A stretch of DNA of 64,000 bases from Euonymus europaeus (taxonomy: Eukaryota; Streptophyta; Magnoliopsida; Celastrales; Celastraceae). Made by a program: the position numbers and the translations under genes. Shown piece after piece: positions 38,117 to 49,371 of this stretch. The notes under the pieces were generated by a model. That model did no database searches. It worked only from the letters and a program-made list of their open reading frames with translations, and was not told the origin of the DNA. The stretch lies in the NCBI GenBank assembly GCA_963580455.1, contig OY756972.1, positions 10,803,001 through 10,867,000 on the forward strand. The letters run 5' to 3'. Each line of letters opens with the position of its first letter. Position 1 is the stretch's first letter.

Positions 38117-38935
38117 AGGGCATGTGTAGTTGATTTTGGAGGAAGTTGGGATCGGTACTTACATCTGGCAGAGTTTGTGTATAATAACTCTTTCCAGAGT
38201 AGTATCGGAATGGCACCTTATGAGGCGCTCTACGGGAGGCCTTGTAGGTCGCCTTTGTGTTGGGCGGAGGTTGGTGAGAAAGTTGTTTCAGGACCGGAAA
38301 TGGTCAAGGAAGCTCGAGAGAGAGTGGATGAGATCCGAAGCCGGTTGATCACGGCGCAGAGCCGACAGAAGTCTTATGCTGACAGGAGGAGGAGACCTTT
38401 GGAGTTTGCGGTAGGCGATAAGGTTTTCTTGAAGGTTAGTCCGAGACGTGGAATTCAGAGGTATAGTAAGCATGGGAAGTTGGCACCGAGATTTGTGGGG
38501 CCATTTGAGATTCTTGAGGCGGTGGGACCGGTGGCGTACCGTTTGGCACTTCCACCGAAGCTTGAGAAGGTTCACAATGTATTCCATATATCAATGCTTC
38601 GGAAATATGAGCCGGATCCGTCGCATGTGATAGATTGGACTACATTGGAGGTTGAAGAAGATGGGAGTTACACTCTTCAATCGATAAAAATTCTAGACCG
38701 ACAGAACAAGGTCACGAGGTCGAGTGTGATTCCATTAGTAAAAGTGATGTGGATGTATCACGGAGTTGAAGAAGCAACTTGGGAGTTGGAATCCAGAATG
38801 AAGGAGAAGTACCCGGAGTTGTTCGGAGATTCAGGTACGTGTGCAGTTAAATTTCGGGACGAAATTTTATTATGGGGGGGAGGATGTGAAATCCCGACCC
38901 AAAAAAAATTTAGTTTTGAGTCGAGTTACGGATGA
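38117..38935 (+). pseudogene. pol: Ty3/gypsy pol fragment: integrase C-terminus with chromodomain-like tail
   Basis: This is an open frame of 272 codons with no start of its own, beginning in frame at 38117. It opens with the end of the integrase catalytic fold (VVDFGGSWDRYLHLAEF, then YNNS and MAPYEALYGR). A charged helix with QKSYADRRRR follows. Next is the GPY/F module around residues 121-164 (APRFVGPFEIL, VHNVFHISMLRKY). A chromodomain-like tail covers about residues 191-236 (ILDRQNKV, IPLVKVMW, EEATWE, YPELF). Integrase inserts retroelement cDNA; the GPY/F and chromo-like modules are involved in DNA and chromatin targeting in this family. The catalytic Asp/Asp/Glu region and everything upstream are absent, so the piece is not functional. 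The lack of internal stops suggests a young element. The frame crosses the polypurine tract and ends 51 bp inside the LTR. Confidence 0.93.
38874..38884 (+). other. Polypurine tract (plus-strand primer site)
   Basis: GGGGGGGAGGA lies immediately before the TG that opens the LTR. In LTR retrotransposons this tract resists RNase H and primes plus-strand DNA synthesis. Its position directly next to the LTR confirms that the LTR is the 3' one. Confidence 0.9.
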
Positions 38936-39098
38936 TTTGTGAAGTACGGCATTATGGAAAAATAGTTTTGAACTTGGTTCGGTAAATGGGTCATAACTTT
39001 TGGTGTACATGTCCGTTTTGGGCCCGTAATATATCAAATCGAAGCTTAGACCAAGCCGGAAAATAAATTTGAGAAAAAACTGGGTTCCGTGAACAGTA

Positions 39099-39279
39099 AT
39101 CCGTCCGGACGGATAATTGAGCGTCCGGACGGATTTGCCTAGAATCAAGGCAGTGAGTTCTGTGAACAGTAATCCGTCCGGACGGATAATTGGGCGTCCG
39201 GACGGATTTGCCTAGAGGAAGGGCAGTGGGTTACGGGAACAATAATCCGTCCGGACGGCCACTTAGGGCGTCCGGACGG
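39099..39279. repeat. Three 73-bp tandem units, each with two CGTCCGGACG palindromes
   Basis: The 16-bp perfect palindrome ATCCGTCCGGACGGAT occurs at 39099-39114 and 39172-39187. A shortened CCGTCCGGACGG is at 39248-39259. Each is followed 21-23 bp later by a second core CGTCCGGACG (39122-39131, 39195-39204, 39269-39278). The unit period is 73 bp. Units 1 and 2 share the flanking words GAACAGTAAT and TTTGCCTAGA; unit 3 is more diverged. The six regularly placed cores look like protein-binding sites or an RNA-structure element in the LTR U3, but no function is known to me. Confidence 0.9.
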
Positions 39280-39350
39280 CTGTCGGGAAAATCAGATATT
39301 TATCCCAGAATTTGACATTTTCTGCATAAAATTCTTGGAGAAGCCCGATA

Positions 39351-39387
39351 GAGAGAGAAAGAGAGAGAGAGAAGAAGAGAGAGAAAG
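39351..39387. repeat. GA-rich microsatellite in the LTR
   Basis: An imperfect run of GAGAGA with occasional AAG. GAGA-type runs are common near plant promoters, but this one could equally be simple replication slippage. Confidence 0.85.
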
Positions 39388-40750
39388 TGGTTTTAGCAAG
39401 AGTTTGGCTTGGGGATTGAAGATTGGTGACCATTGAAGCTTGGGAAGGAAGATTCAAGCTTGATTTTGGAGATTTCGTAAGTTTTTCATAGTTTTTGTAA
39501 ATTCTAGGTTTTTCTAGATTTGCTAGATTCTTGAAGAGTTGAGTGCTATGCTTTAGATATGTTGTTTATAGGTTGATTTTGGATGTTTATGTAGATTGGT
39601 TTGTGTTTTGGAGTTGAGTTGAGCTTGGAGTGAGTTTGGAGGATTTTGGAAGAAATTTCTAGAGAGAGAAGTAAGTGATTTCGAAATTATTGATTTAATT
39701 TGATGTTTATATGAGTTGTTGGTTGTTTATTGATGTGTGAATGGGTTCGGTTTCGCCACATTGTTAGGTTTGGGAAATCGGAACCCTAGGAACGTAATTG
39801 TGGAATTTGTGGTAAATTGCTCGGCACGAGGTAGGGGATTTCCAACCTTTGTTTCTATAATACGTTATTGTTGCCTAAATAGCGTTTCGATTCTTCATTG
39901 GTCGCCATTATTTGAGTTTCCGCCTTAATTGCTTCTAAGGGGAAACGAGCCTTGTGTGGATTATTGTTTGATGTTGAATGTTGCATGACCCGATTTTGTG
40001 TTTCGTCATTTACGGTCACGTTGTGATTTTCCGTTCATGCATCATGGTAGTTATGTAAACTATATAGGATGTTCATATATACTTATATATTTGGCATGAC
40101 ATGTCATAATGCATTAGAGATGCATGGGGGACTCGGGTATGGACTCGGGAACCCTTAAGTTACTTGAAAGCCACATGGGAGGATGGCAAGGTGAAGGTTG
40201 TTATCGCCAAGTCACGTGAACTCCATGTGGGGTAACGCACTAAGGGTAGGGTCGAGAGTGACTTGCCTTGTTGGGTGCGGGCGTGATAGGTTCACGCAAC
40301 CGGATGATCCTAGGAGTGGTTGGTTGTGGTGAGCTTGCTCCCGGGCAATATTACATTGAGTTGCAATGGTATTGTGGTTGTTATGCTCCGAAAGGGTCGA
40401 TCCGGGTAAATGTTGATGTGAAATTGTTGAGTATACGTTCATGTGGTAGGTACATATTGATGCATTACTTCCTTCGGTTCTGCCTATATCAATGTTTACT
40501 TCTTTACCCTACTGAGCTTCTAGCTCACTCCTTTACTTTCTTCCTTTCACAGGAGATACTGGTACAGGTACCGGTGATGCGGATCGGTGAGCGGGACGTG
40601 ACATGGATGGCCCTGGATAGGATAGAGTGCTAGAGATATACTCTATGCATGTGGGTTTATGTAGTATATCTATGTTGAGAGAATATAACCATTTAGCACG
40701 GTTGTGCTTTTATGTGGAAGTGGATGTTGAATTCTGGTTCTATTTGATGC

Positions 40751-40758
40751 TATAAAAA
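40751..40758 (+). promoter_or_regulatory. Candidate LTR TATA box
   Basis: TATAAAAA lies about 280 bp before the LTR end, a plausible place for the core promoter of the element with a short R-U5 after it. Other AT-rich stretches in the LTR (for example around 40070-40095) could serve instead, so this is a weak call. Confidence 0.25.
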
Positions 40759-40812
40759 TCTGTGTGTGGATTTATATGTGATGCCATCAGTTTGTGCATG
40801 CTGGTAGTGGAT

Positions 40813-40859
40813 GGCCTGAGGCCTAGGGTCAGGATTGCATGTGGTTGAGGCCTGAGGCC
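40813..40859. repeat. Paired GGCCTGAGGCCT words in the LTR
   Basis: GGCCTGAGGCCT is found at 40813-40824 and again at 40848-40859. Each is an imperfect palindrome (AGGCCT against its own complement). This is a small direct duplication inside the probable R/U5 side of the LTR. Confidence 0.7.
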
Positions 40860-43800
40860 TATGTTTGCTAGGTTGCTAGTGTGATGTTGTTGTTGCTGCG
40901 TTTCTGATGCAGGTGGGCACTCTCAGATATACGGGGAGGTGCCGCCGGATTTCCGGTTGATCCAGGATGTTCACACAAGTGACCTAGGAAAGGTGCGGAG
41001 AGAGCACCCAGTCGCGTCTCCGGAAACGGGGCGTGACAACTTTGATGGTCCGAAGTTGCTCAACTCTGTCTATGGAGGAGCTTTTAACGGTTTTGTCCAT
41101 TTGTCATAGAAAGTTGGTGTTTTCGCATCGAAATAATCTGGGAAGCTTATACTGATAAAATTTGACATATCAGAACAATAAAAAGTGTACACCGAGAAAC
41201 TCTGATGGTCCGAAGTTGCTCAACTCTCTCTATGGAGGAGCTTTTAACGGTTTGGTCCATTTGTCATAGAAAGTTGGTGTTTTGGAATCAAAATAATCTA
41301 GGAAACATATACTCGTAAAATATGACATAGAAGAACAATAAAAAGTCTATCCCGAGCAACATTGGTGGTCCGAAGTTACTCAACTCTCTCTATGGAGGAG
41401 CTTTTAACGGTTTTCTCCATTTGTTATAGAAAGATGTTGTTTTGGCATCGAAATAATCTATGAAGCTTATACTCTTAAAATTTGACATATAAGAACAATA
41501 AAAATTGTACACCGATCAACTTTCATGGTCCGAAGTTGCTGAACTTTCTCTATGGAGGAGCTTTTAACGGTTTTGTCCATTTGTCATAGAAAGTTGGTGT
41601 TTTGGCATCGAAATAATTTATGAAGCTTATACTCGTAAAATTTGACATATAAGAACAATAAAAATTGTACACTGAGCAACTTTGATGGTCCGAAGTTGCT
41701 CAACTCTGTCTATGGAGGAGGTTTTAACGGTTTTGTCTATTTGTCATAGAAAGTTGGTGTTTTGCTATCGAAATAATCTGGGAAGCTTATACTGATAAAA
41801 TTTGACATATAAGAACAATAAAAAGTGTACACCGAGAAACTATGATGGTCCGAAGTTGCTCAACTCTCTCTATGGAGGAGCTTTTAACGGTTTGGTCCAT
41901 TTGTCATAGAAAGTTGGTGTTTTGGAATCAAAATAATCTAGGAAGCATATGCTCGTAAAATATGACATAGAAGAACAATAAAAAGTCTATCCCGAGCAAC
42001 TTTGATGGTCCGAAGTTGCTCAACTCTGTCTATGGAGGAGCTTTTAACGGTTTTGTCCATTTGTCATAGAAAGTTGGTGTTTTGGCATCGAAATAATCTG
42101 GGAAGCTTATACTGATAAAATTTGACATATAACAACAATAAAAAGTGTACACCGAGAAACTCTGATGGTCCGAAGTTGCTCAACTCTTTCTATGAAGGAG
42201 CTTTTAACGGTTTGGTCCATTTGTCATAGAAAGTTGGTGTTTTGGAATCAAAATAATCTAGGAAACATATACTCGTAAAATATGACATAGAAGAACAATA
42301 AAAAGTCTATCCCGAGCAACTTTGGTAGTCCGATGTTGCTCAACACTCTCTCTATGGAGGAGCTTTTAACGGTTTCGTCCATTTGTCATAGAAAGTTGGT
42401 GTTTTGGCATCGAAATAATCCATGAAGCTTATACTCGAAAAATTTGACATATAAGAACAATAAAAATTGTACACCGAGCAACTTTGATGGTCCGAAGATG
42501 CTCAACTCTCTCTATGGAGGAGTTTTGAACGGTTTTATCCATTTGTCATAGAAAGTTTGTGTTTTGGCATCGAAATAATCTTGGAAACTTGTATTAATAA
42601 AATTTTACATAGAAGAACAATAAAAAGTGTACATAGAGCAACTTTGATGGTCCGAAGTTGCTCAACTCTTTCTATGGAGGTGTTTTTAACGGTTTTGTCC
42701 ATATGTCATAGAAAGTTGGTGTTTTGGCATCGAAATAATCTATGAAGCTTATACTCATAAAATTTGGCTTATAAGAACAATAAAAAGTGTACACCGACAA
42801 CTTTGATGGGCCGAAGTTGCTCAACTCTCTCTATGTAGGAGCTTTTAACGGTTTTGTCTATTTGTCATAGAAAGTTGATGTTTTGTCATCCAAATAATCT
42901 AGGAAACTTATACTCATAAAATTTGACATATAAGAACAATAAAAATTGTACACCGAGCAACTTTGATGTTTCGAAGTTGCTCAACTCTCTCTACGGAGGA
43001 GCTTCTAACGGTTTGGTCCATTTGTCATAGAAAGTTGGTGTTTTAGAATCAAAATAATCTAGGAAGCTTATACTCGTAAAATTTGACATAGAAGAACAAT
43101 AAAAAGTGTACCCCGAGCAACTTTGATAGTCCGAAGTTGCTCAACTCTCTCTATGGAGGAGCTTTTAACGGGTTTCTCCATTTGTCGTAGAAAGTTGGTG
43201 TTTTGGCATCGAAATAATCTATGAAGCTTAAACTCATAAAAATTCGACATATAAGAACAATAAAAATTGTACACCGGGCAACTTTGATGGTCCGAACTTG
43301 CTCAACTCTCTCTATAGAGGAGTTTTTAACGGTTTCGTCCATTTGTCATAGAAAGTTTGTGTTTTGGCATCGAAATAATCTATGAAGCTTATACTCTTAA
43401 AATTTGACATATAAGAACAATAAAAATTGTACACCGAGCAACTTTCATGTTCCAAAGTTGCTCAACTTTCTCTATGGAGGAGCTTTTAACGGTTTTGTCC
43501 ATTTGTCATAGAAAGTAGGTGTTTTGGCATCGAAATAATCTATGAAGCTTATACTCGTAAAATTTGACATATAAGAACAAAAAAAAATTTACACTGAGCA
43601 ACTTTGATGGTCTGAAGTTGCTCAACTCTGTCTATGGAGGAGCTTTTTTCGGTTTTGTTCATTTGTCATAGAAATTTGGTGTTTTGGCTTCGAAATATTC
43701 TAGAAAACTTATACTCATAAAATTTGACATATAAGAACAATAAAAATTGTATAACGACAACTTTGATGGTCCGATGTTGCTCAACTCTCTTTATGGAGGA

Positions 43801-45354
43801 GCTTTTAACGATTTTGTCCATATGTCATAGAAAGTTGGTGTTTTGGTATCGAAATAATATATGAAGCTTATACTCATAAAATTTGACATATAAGAACAAT
43901 AAAAAGTGTAAACCGAGCAACTTTGATGGTCCGAAGTTGCTCAACTCTCTCTATGGAGGAGCTTTTAACGGTTTGTTCCATTTGTCATAGAAAGTTGGTG
44001 TTTTGGAATCAAAATAATCTTGGAAGCTTATACTCGTAAAATTTGACATAGAAGAACAATAAAAAGTCTATCCAGAGCAACTTTGATAATCCGAAGTCGC
44101 TCAACTCTCTCTATGGAGGAACTTTTAACGGGTTTCTCCATTTGTCATAGAAAGTTGGTGTTTTGGCATCGAAATAATCATTGAAGCTTAAACTCCTAAA
44201 ATTTGACATATAAGAAAAATAAAAATTGAACACAGAGCAACTTTGATGGTTCGAAGTTGCTCAACTCTCTCAATGCAGGAGATTTTAAGGGTTTCGTCCA
44301 TTTGTCATATAAAGATGGAGTTTTAGCATCGAAATAAACTATGAAGCTTATACTCATAAAATTTGACACATAGGAACAATAAAAAGTGTACACCGAGCAA
44401 CTTTGATAGTCCGAAGATGCTCAACTCTCTCTATGGAGGAGCTTTTAACGGTTTTATCCATTTGTCATAAAAAGTTGGTGTTTTGGCATCGAAATAGTCT
44501 ATGAAGCTTATACTAATAAAATTTGACATATAAGAACAATAAAAAGTGTACACCGAGCAACTTTGATTGTCCGAAGTTGCTCAACATTCTCTATGGAGGA
44601 ACATTTAACGGGTTTCTCCATTTGTCATAGAAAGTTGGTGTTTTGGCATCGAAATAATCAAAGAAGCTTAAACTCGTAAAATTTGACATATAAGAACAAT
44701 AAAAATTGTACACAGAGCAACTTTGATGGTCCGAAGTTGCTCAACTCTCTCAATGCAGGAGATTTTAAGGTTTTCGTCCATTTGTCATATAAAGATGGTG
44801 TTTTGGCATCGAAATAATCTATGAAGCTTATAATCATAAAATTTGACATATAAGAACAATAAAAATTGTACACCGAGCAACATTAATGGTCCGAAGTTGG
44901 TCAACTTTCTCTATGGAGGAGCTTTTAACGGTTTTATCCATTTGTCATAAAAAGTTGGTGTTTTGGCATCGAAATAGTCTATGAAGCTTATACTCATAAA
45001 ATTTGACATAAAAAAAATAAAAAGTGTACAACGAGCAACTTTGATTGTCCGAAGTTGCTCAACTCTCTCTATGGAGGAGCTTTTAACGGTTTGGTCCATT
45101 TGTCATAGAAAGTTGGTGTTTTGGAATCAAAATAATCTAGGAACTTATACTCGTAAAATTTGACATAGAAGAACAATAAAAAGTCTATTCCGAGCAACTT
45201 TGATAGTCCGAAGTTGCTCAACTCTCTCTATGGAGGAACTTTTAAATGGTTTCTCCATTTGTCATAGAAAGTTGGTGTTTTGGCATCGAAATAATCAATG
45301 AAGCTTAAACTCGTAAAATTTGACATATAAGAACAATAAAAATTATACACAGAG

Positions 45355-47270
45355 CAACTTTGATGGTCCGAAGTTGCTCAACTCTCTCAATGCAGGAGAT
45401 TTTAACGGTTTCGTCCATTTGTCATATAAAGTTGGTGTTTTGGCATCGAAATAATCTATGAAGCTTATACTCATAAAATTTGACATATAAGAACAATAAA
45501 AAGTATACATCGAGAAACTTGATTGTCCGAAGTTGCTCAACTCTCTCAATGCAGGAGATTTTAACAGTTTCGTCCATTTGTCCTAGAAAGTTGGTGTTTT
45601 GGCATCGAAATAATCTATGAAGCTTATACTCATAAAATTTGACATATAAGAACAATAAAAAGTGTACACCGAGCAATTTTGATGGTCCAAAGTTGACCAA
45701 CTCTCTCTATGGAGGAGCTTTTAATGGTTTCGTCCATTTGTCATAGAAAGTTGGTGTTTTGTCATAGAAATAATCTAGGAAACTTATACTCGTAAAATTT
45801 GACATAGAAGAACAATAAAAATTGTACACAGAGCAACTTTGATGGTCCGAAGTTGCTCAACTCTATCTATGGAGGAGCCTTTAACGGTTTTCTCCATTTG
45901 TAATTGAAAGTTGGTGTTTTGGCATCGAAATAATCTATGAAGCTTATACTCTTAAAATTTGACATATAAAACAATAAAAATTGTACACCAAGCAAATTTC
46001 ATGGTCCGAAGTTGCTCAACTTTCTCTATGGAGGGGCTTTTAACGGTTTCGTCCATTTGTCATAGAAAGTTGGTGTTTTGGCATCGAAATAATCTATGAA
46101 CCTTTTACTCGTAAAATTTGACATATAAGAACAATAAAAATTGTACATTGAGCAAGTTTGATGGTCGGAAGTTGCTCAACTCTCTCAATGCAGGAGATTT
46201 TAACGGTTTGGTCCATTTGTCATAGAAAGTTGGTGTTTTGTAATCCAAATAATCTAGTAAGCTTATACTCATAAAATTTGACATATAAGAACAATAAAAA
46301 TTGTACACCGAGCAACTTTGATGGTCCGAAGTTGCTCAACTCTCTCAATGCAGGAGATTTTAACGGTTTCGTCCATTTGTCATATAAAGTTGGTGTTTTG
46401 GCATCGAAATAATCTATGAAGCTTATACTCATAAAATTTGACATATAAGAACAATAAAAAGTATACATCGAGAAACTTGATTGTCCGAAGTTGCTCAACT
46501 CTCTCAATGCAGGAGATTTTAACAGTTTCGTCCATTTGTCCTAGAAAGTTGGTGTTTTGGCATCGAAATAATCTATGAAGCTTATACTCATAAAATTTGA
46601 CATATAAGAACAATAAAAAGTGTACACCGAGCAATTTTGATGGTCCAAAGTTGACCAACTCTCTCTATGGAGGAGCTTTTAATGGTTTCGTCCATTTGTC
46701 ATAGAAAGTTGGTGTTTTGTCATAGAAATAATCTAGGAAACTTATACTCGTAAAATTTGACATAGAAGAACAATAAAAATTGTACACAGAGCAACTTTGA
46801 TGGTCCGAAGTTGCTCAACTCTATCTATGGAGGAGCCTTTAACGGTTTTCTCCATTTGTAATTGAAAGTTGGTGTTTTGGCATCGAAATAATCTATGAAG
46901 CTTATACTCTTAAAATTTGACATATAAAACAATAACAATTGTACACCAAGCAACTTTCATGGTCCGAAGTTGCTCAACTTTCTCTATGGAGGAGCTTTTA
47001 ACGGTTTCGTCCATTTGTCATAGAAAGTTGGTGTTTTGGCATCGAAATAATCTATGAACCTTTTACTCGTAAAATTTGACATATAAGAACAATAAAAATT
47101 GTACATTGAGCAAGTTTGATGGTCGGAAGTTGCTCAACTCTCTCAATGCAGGAGATTTTAACGGTTTGGTCCATTTGTCATAGAAAGTTGGTGTTTTGTA
47201 ATCCAAATAATCTAGTAAGCTTATACTCATAAAATTTGACATATAAGAACAATAAAAATTGTACACCGAG
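45355..47270 (+). repeat. 958-bp tandem higher-order repeat (6 monomers), 2 copies
   Basis: Unit 1 is about 45355-46312 and unit 2 about 46313-47270, offset 958. Shared private variants are GTATACATCGAGAAACTTG, GTCCTAGAAAG, CAATTTTGATGGTCCAAAG, TTGTAATTGAAAG and GTAATCCAAATAATCTAG. Only a few single-base differences are visible between units. Confidence 0.88.
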
Positions 47271-49371
47271 CAACTTTGATGGTCTGAAGTTGCTCAACTC
47301 TCTCTATGGAGGAGCTTTTAACGGTTTCATCCATTTGTCATTGAAAGTTGGTGTATTGTCATAGAAATAATCTGGGAAACTTATACTCGTAAAATTTGAC
47401 ATAGAAGAACAATAAAAATTGTACACAGAGCAACTTTGATGGTCCGAAGTTGCTCAACTCTCTCTATGGAGGAGCTTTTAACGGTTTTCTCCATTTGTCA
47501 TAGAAAGTTAGTGTTTTGTCATAGAAATAATCTGGGAAGCTTATACTCTTAAAATTTGACATAGAAGAACAATAAAAAGTCTATCCCGAGCAACTTTGAT
47601 GGTCTGAATTTGCTCAACTCTCTCTATGGAGGAGCCTTCAACGGTTTCGTTCATTTGTCATAGAAAGTTGGAGTTTTGGCATCGAAATAATCTATGAAGC
47701 TTATACTCTTAAAATTTGACATAGAAGAACAATAAAAATTCTATCCCGAGCAACTTTCATGGTCCGAAGTTGCTCAACTCTCTCTATGGAGGAGCTTTTA
47801 ACGATTTTGTCCATTTGTCATTGAAAGTTGGTGTTTTGGCATCGAAATAATCTATGAAGCTTATACTCGTAAAATTTGACATAGAAGAACAAAAAAAATT
47901 GTATACCGAGCAACTTTCATAATCCGAAGTTGCTCAACTTTCTCTATGGAGGAGTTTTTAACGGTTTTGTCCATTTGTCATAGAAAGTTGGTGTTCTTGC
48001 ATCGAAATAATCTATAAAGCTTATACTCGTAAAATTTGACATAGAAGAACAATAAAAATTGTACACAGAGCAACTTTGATGGTCCGAACTTGCTCAACTC
48101 TCTCTATGGAAGAACTTTTAACGGGTTTCGTCCATTTGTCATATATAGTTGGTGTTTTGGCATCGAAATAATCTATGAACCTTTTACTCATAAAATTTGA
48201 CAAATAAGAAAAATAAAAAGTGTACGCCGAGCAACTTTGATGGTCCGAAGTTGCTCAACTCTCTCAATGCAGGAGATTTTAACGGTTTGGTCCATTTGTC
48301 ATAGAAAGTTGGTGTTTTGTAATCCAAATAATCTAGTAAGCTTATACTCATAAAATTTGGCATATAAGAACAATAAAAATTGTACACCGAGCAACTTTGA
48401 TGGTCTGAAGTTGCTCAACTCTCTCTATGGAGGAGCTTTTAACGGTTTCGTCCATTTGTCATTGAAAGTTGGTGTTTTGTCATAGAAATAATCTGGGAAA
48501 CTTATACTCGTAAAATTTGACATAGAAGAACAATAAAAATTGTACACAGAGCAACTTTGATGGTCCGAAGTTGCTCAACTCTCTCTATGGAGGAGCTTTT
48601 AACGGTTTTCTCCATTTGTCATAGAAAGTTGGTGTTTTGTCATAGAAATAATCTGGGAAGCTTATACTCTTAAAATTTGACATAGAAGAACAATAAAAAG
48701 TCTATCCCGAGCAACTTTGATGGTCTGAATTTGCTCAACTCTCTCTAAGGAGGAGCCTTCAACGGTTTCGTTCATTTGTCATAGAAAGTTGGTGTTTTGG
48801 CAACGAAATAATCTATGAAGCTTATACTCTTAAAATTTGACATAGAAGAACAATAAAAATTCTATCCCGAGCAACTTTCATGGTCCGAAGTTGCTCAACT
48901 CTCTCTATGGAGGAGCTTTTAATGATTTTGTCCATTTGTCATTGAAAGTTGGTGTTTTGGCATCGAAATAATCTATGAAGCTTATACTCGTAAAATTTGA
49001 CATAGAAGAACAAAAAAAATTGTATACCAAGCAACTTTCATAATCCGAAGTTGCTCAACTTTCTCTATGGAGGAGTTTTTAACGGTTTTGTCCATTTGTC
49101 ATAGAAAGTTGGTGTTCTTGCATCGAAATAATCTATAAAGCTTATACTCGTAAAATTTGACATAGAAGAACAATAAAAATCGTACACAGAGCAACTTTGA
49201 TGGTCCGAACTTGCTCAACTCTCTCTATGGAAGAACTTTTAACGGGTTTCGTCCATTTGTCATATAAAGTTGGTGTTTTGGCATCGAAATAATATATGAA
49301 CCTTTTACTCATAAAATTTGACATATAAGAAAAATAAAAAGTGTACGCCGAGCAACTTTGATGGTCCGAAG
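47130..49371 (+). repeat. 1121-bp tandem higher-order repeat (7 monomers), 2 copies
   Basis: Unit 1 is about 47130-48250 and unit 2 about 48251-49371, offset 1121 (7 monomers plus 1 bp). Shared variants include GGTGTTCTTGCATCG, AACAAAAAAAATTGTATACC, GGAGCCTTCAACGGTTTCGTTC and AACGGGTTTCGTCC; the last adds the extra base. It starts inside the end of the previous 958-bp repeat, so the two amplifications overlap. Confidence 0.85.

Larger units (their letters stand above)
38117..41038 (+). mobile_element. 5'-truncated Ty3/gypsy chromovirus-type retrotransposon
   Basis: The element consists of the last 272 codons of a pol polyprotein, a polypurine tract and one complete LTR. The left border is inside the integrase coding region: satellite ACTGATAA joins AGGGCATGTGTAGTTG. 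The right border is the LTR end GGGGCGTGACA followed by satellite ACTTTGATGG. About 40 bp of the monomer are missing across the insertion, so the left border is not an integration end but a later deletion that removed the 5' LTR, gag, protease, RT and RNase H. No target-site duplication can be recognised. The C-terminal motif and long LTR suggest the Tekay/Del lineage. There is no satellite inversion across the insertion. Confidence 0.9.
38885..41038 (+). mobile_element. 3' LTR, about 2154 bp
   Basis: The LTR starts TGTGAAATCCCGACCC after the polypurine tract and ends GGGGCGTGACA, so it has the TG...CA termini. The length is consistent with Tekay/Del-like chromoviruses, which have long LTRs. 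No second LTR is in the window. Inside are a three-unit palindromic tandem repeat (39099-39279), a GA microsatellite, a candidate TATA box at 40751, and a GC-richer end. Small open frames in it carry no recognisable domain and are not annotated. Confidence 0.88.

Noticed and set aside
39737..40633. Open frames of 63-121 codons inside the LTR
   Set aside because: No recognisable domain, overlap on both strands, and LTRs of this lineage are non-coding apart from the overlap at the pol end.
38117..41038. Solo LTR or intact retrotransposon
   Set aside because: Pol sequence and a polypurine tract precede the LTR, so it is not solo. The 5' LTR, gag, protease, RT and RNase H are missing, so it is not intact.
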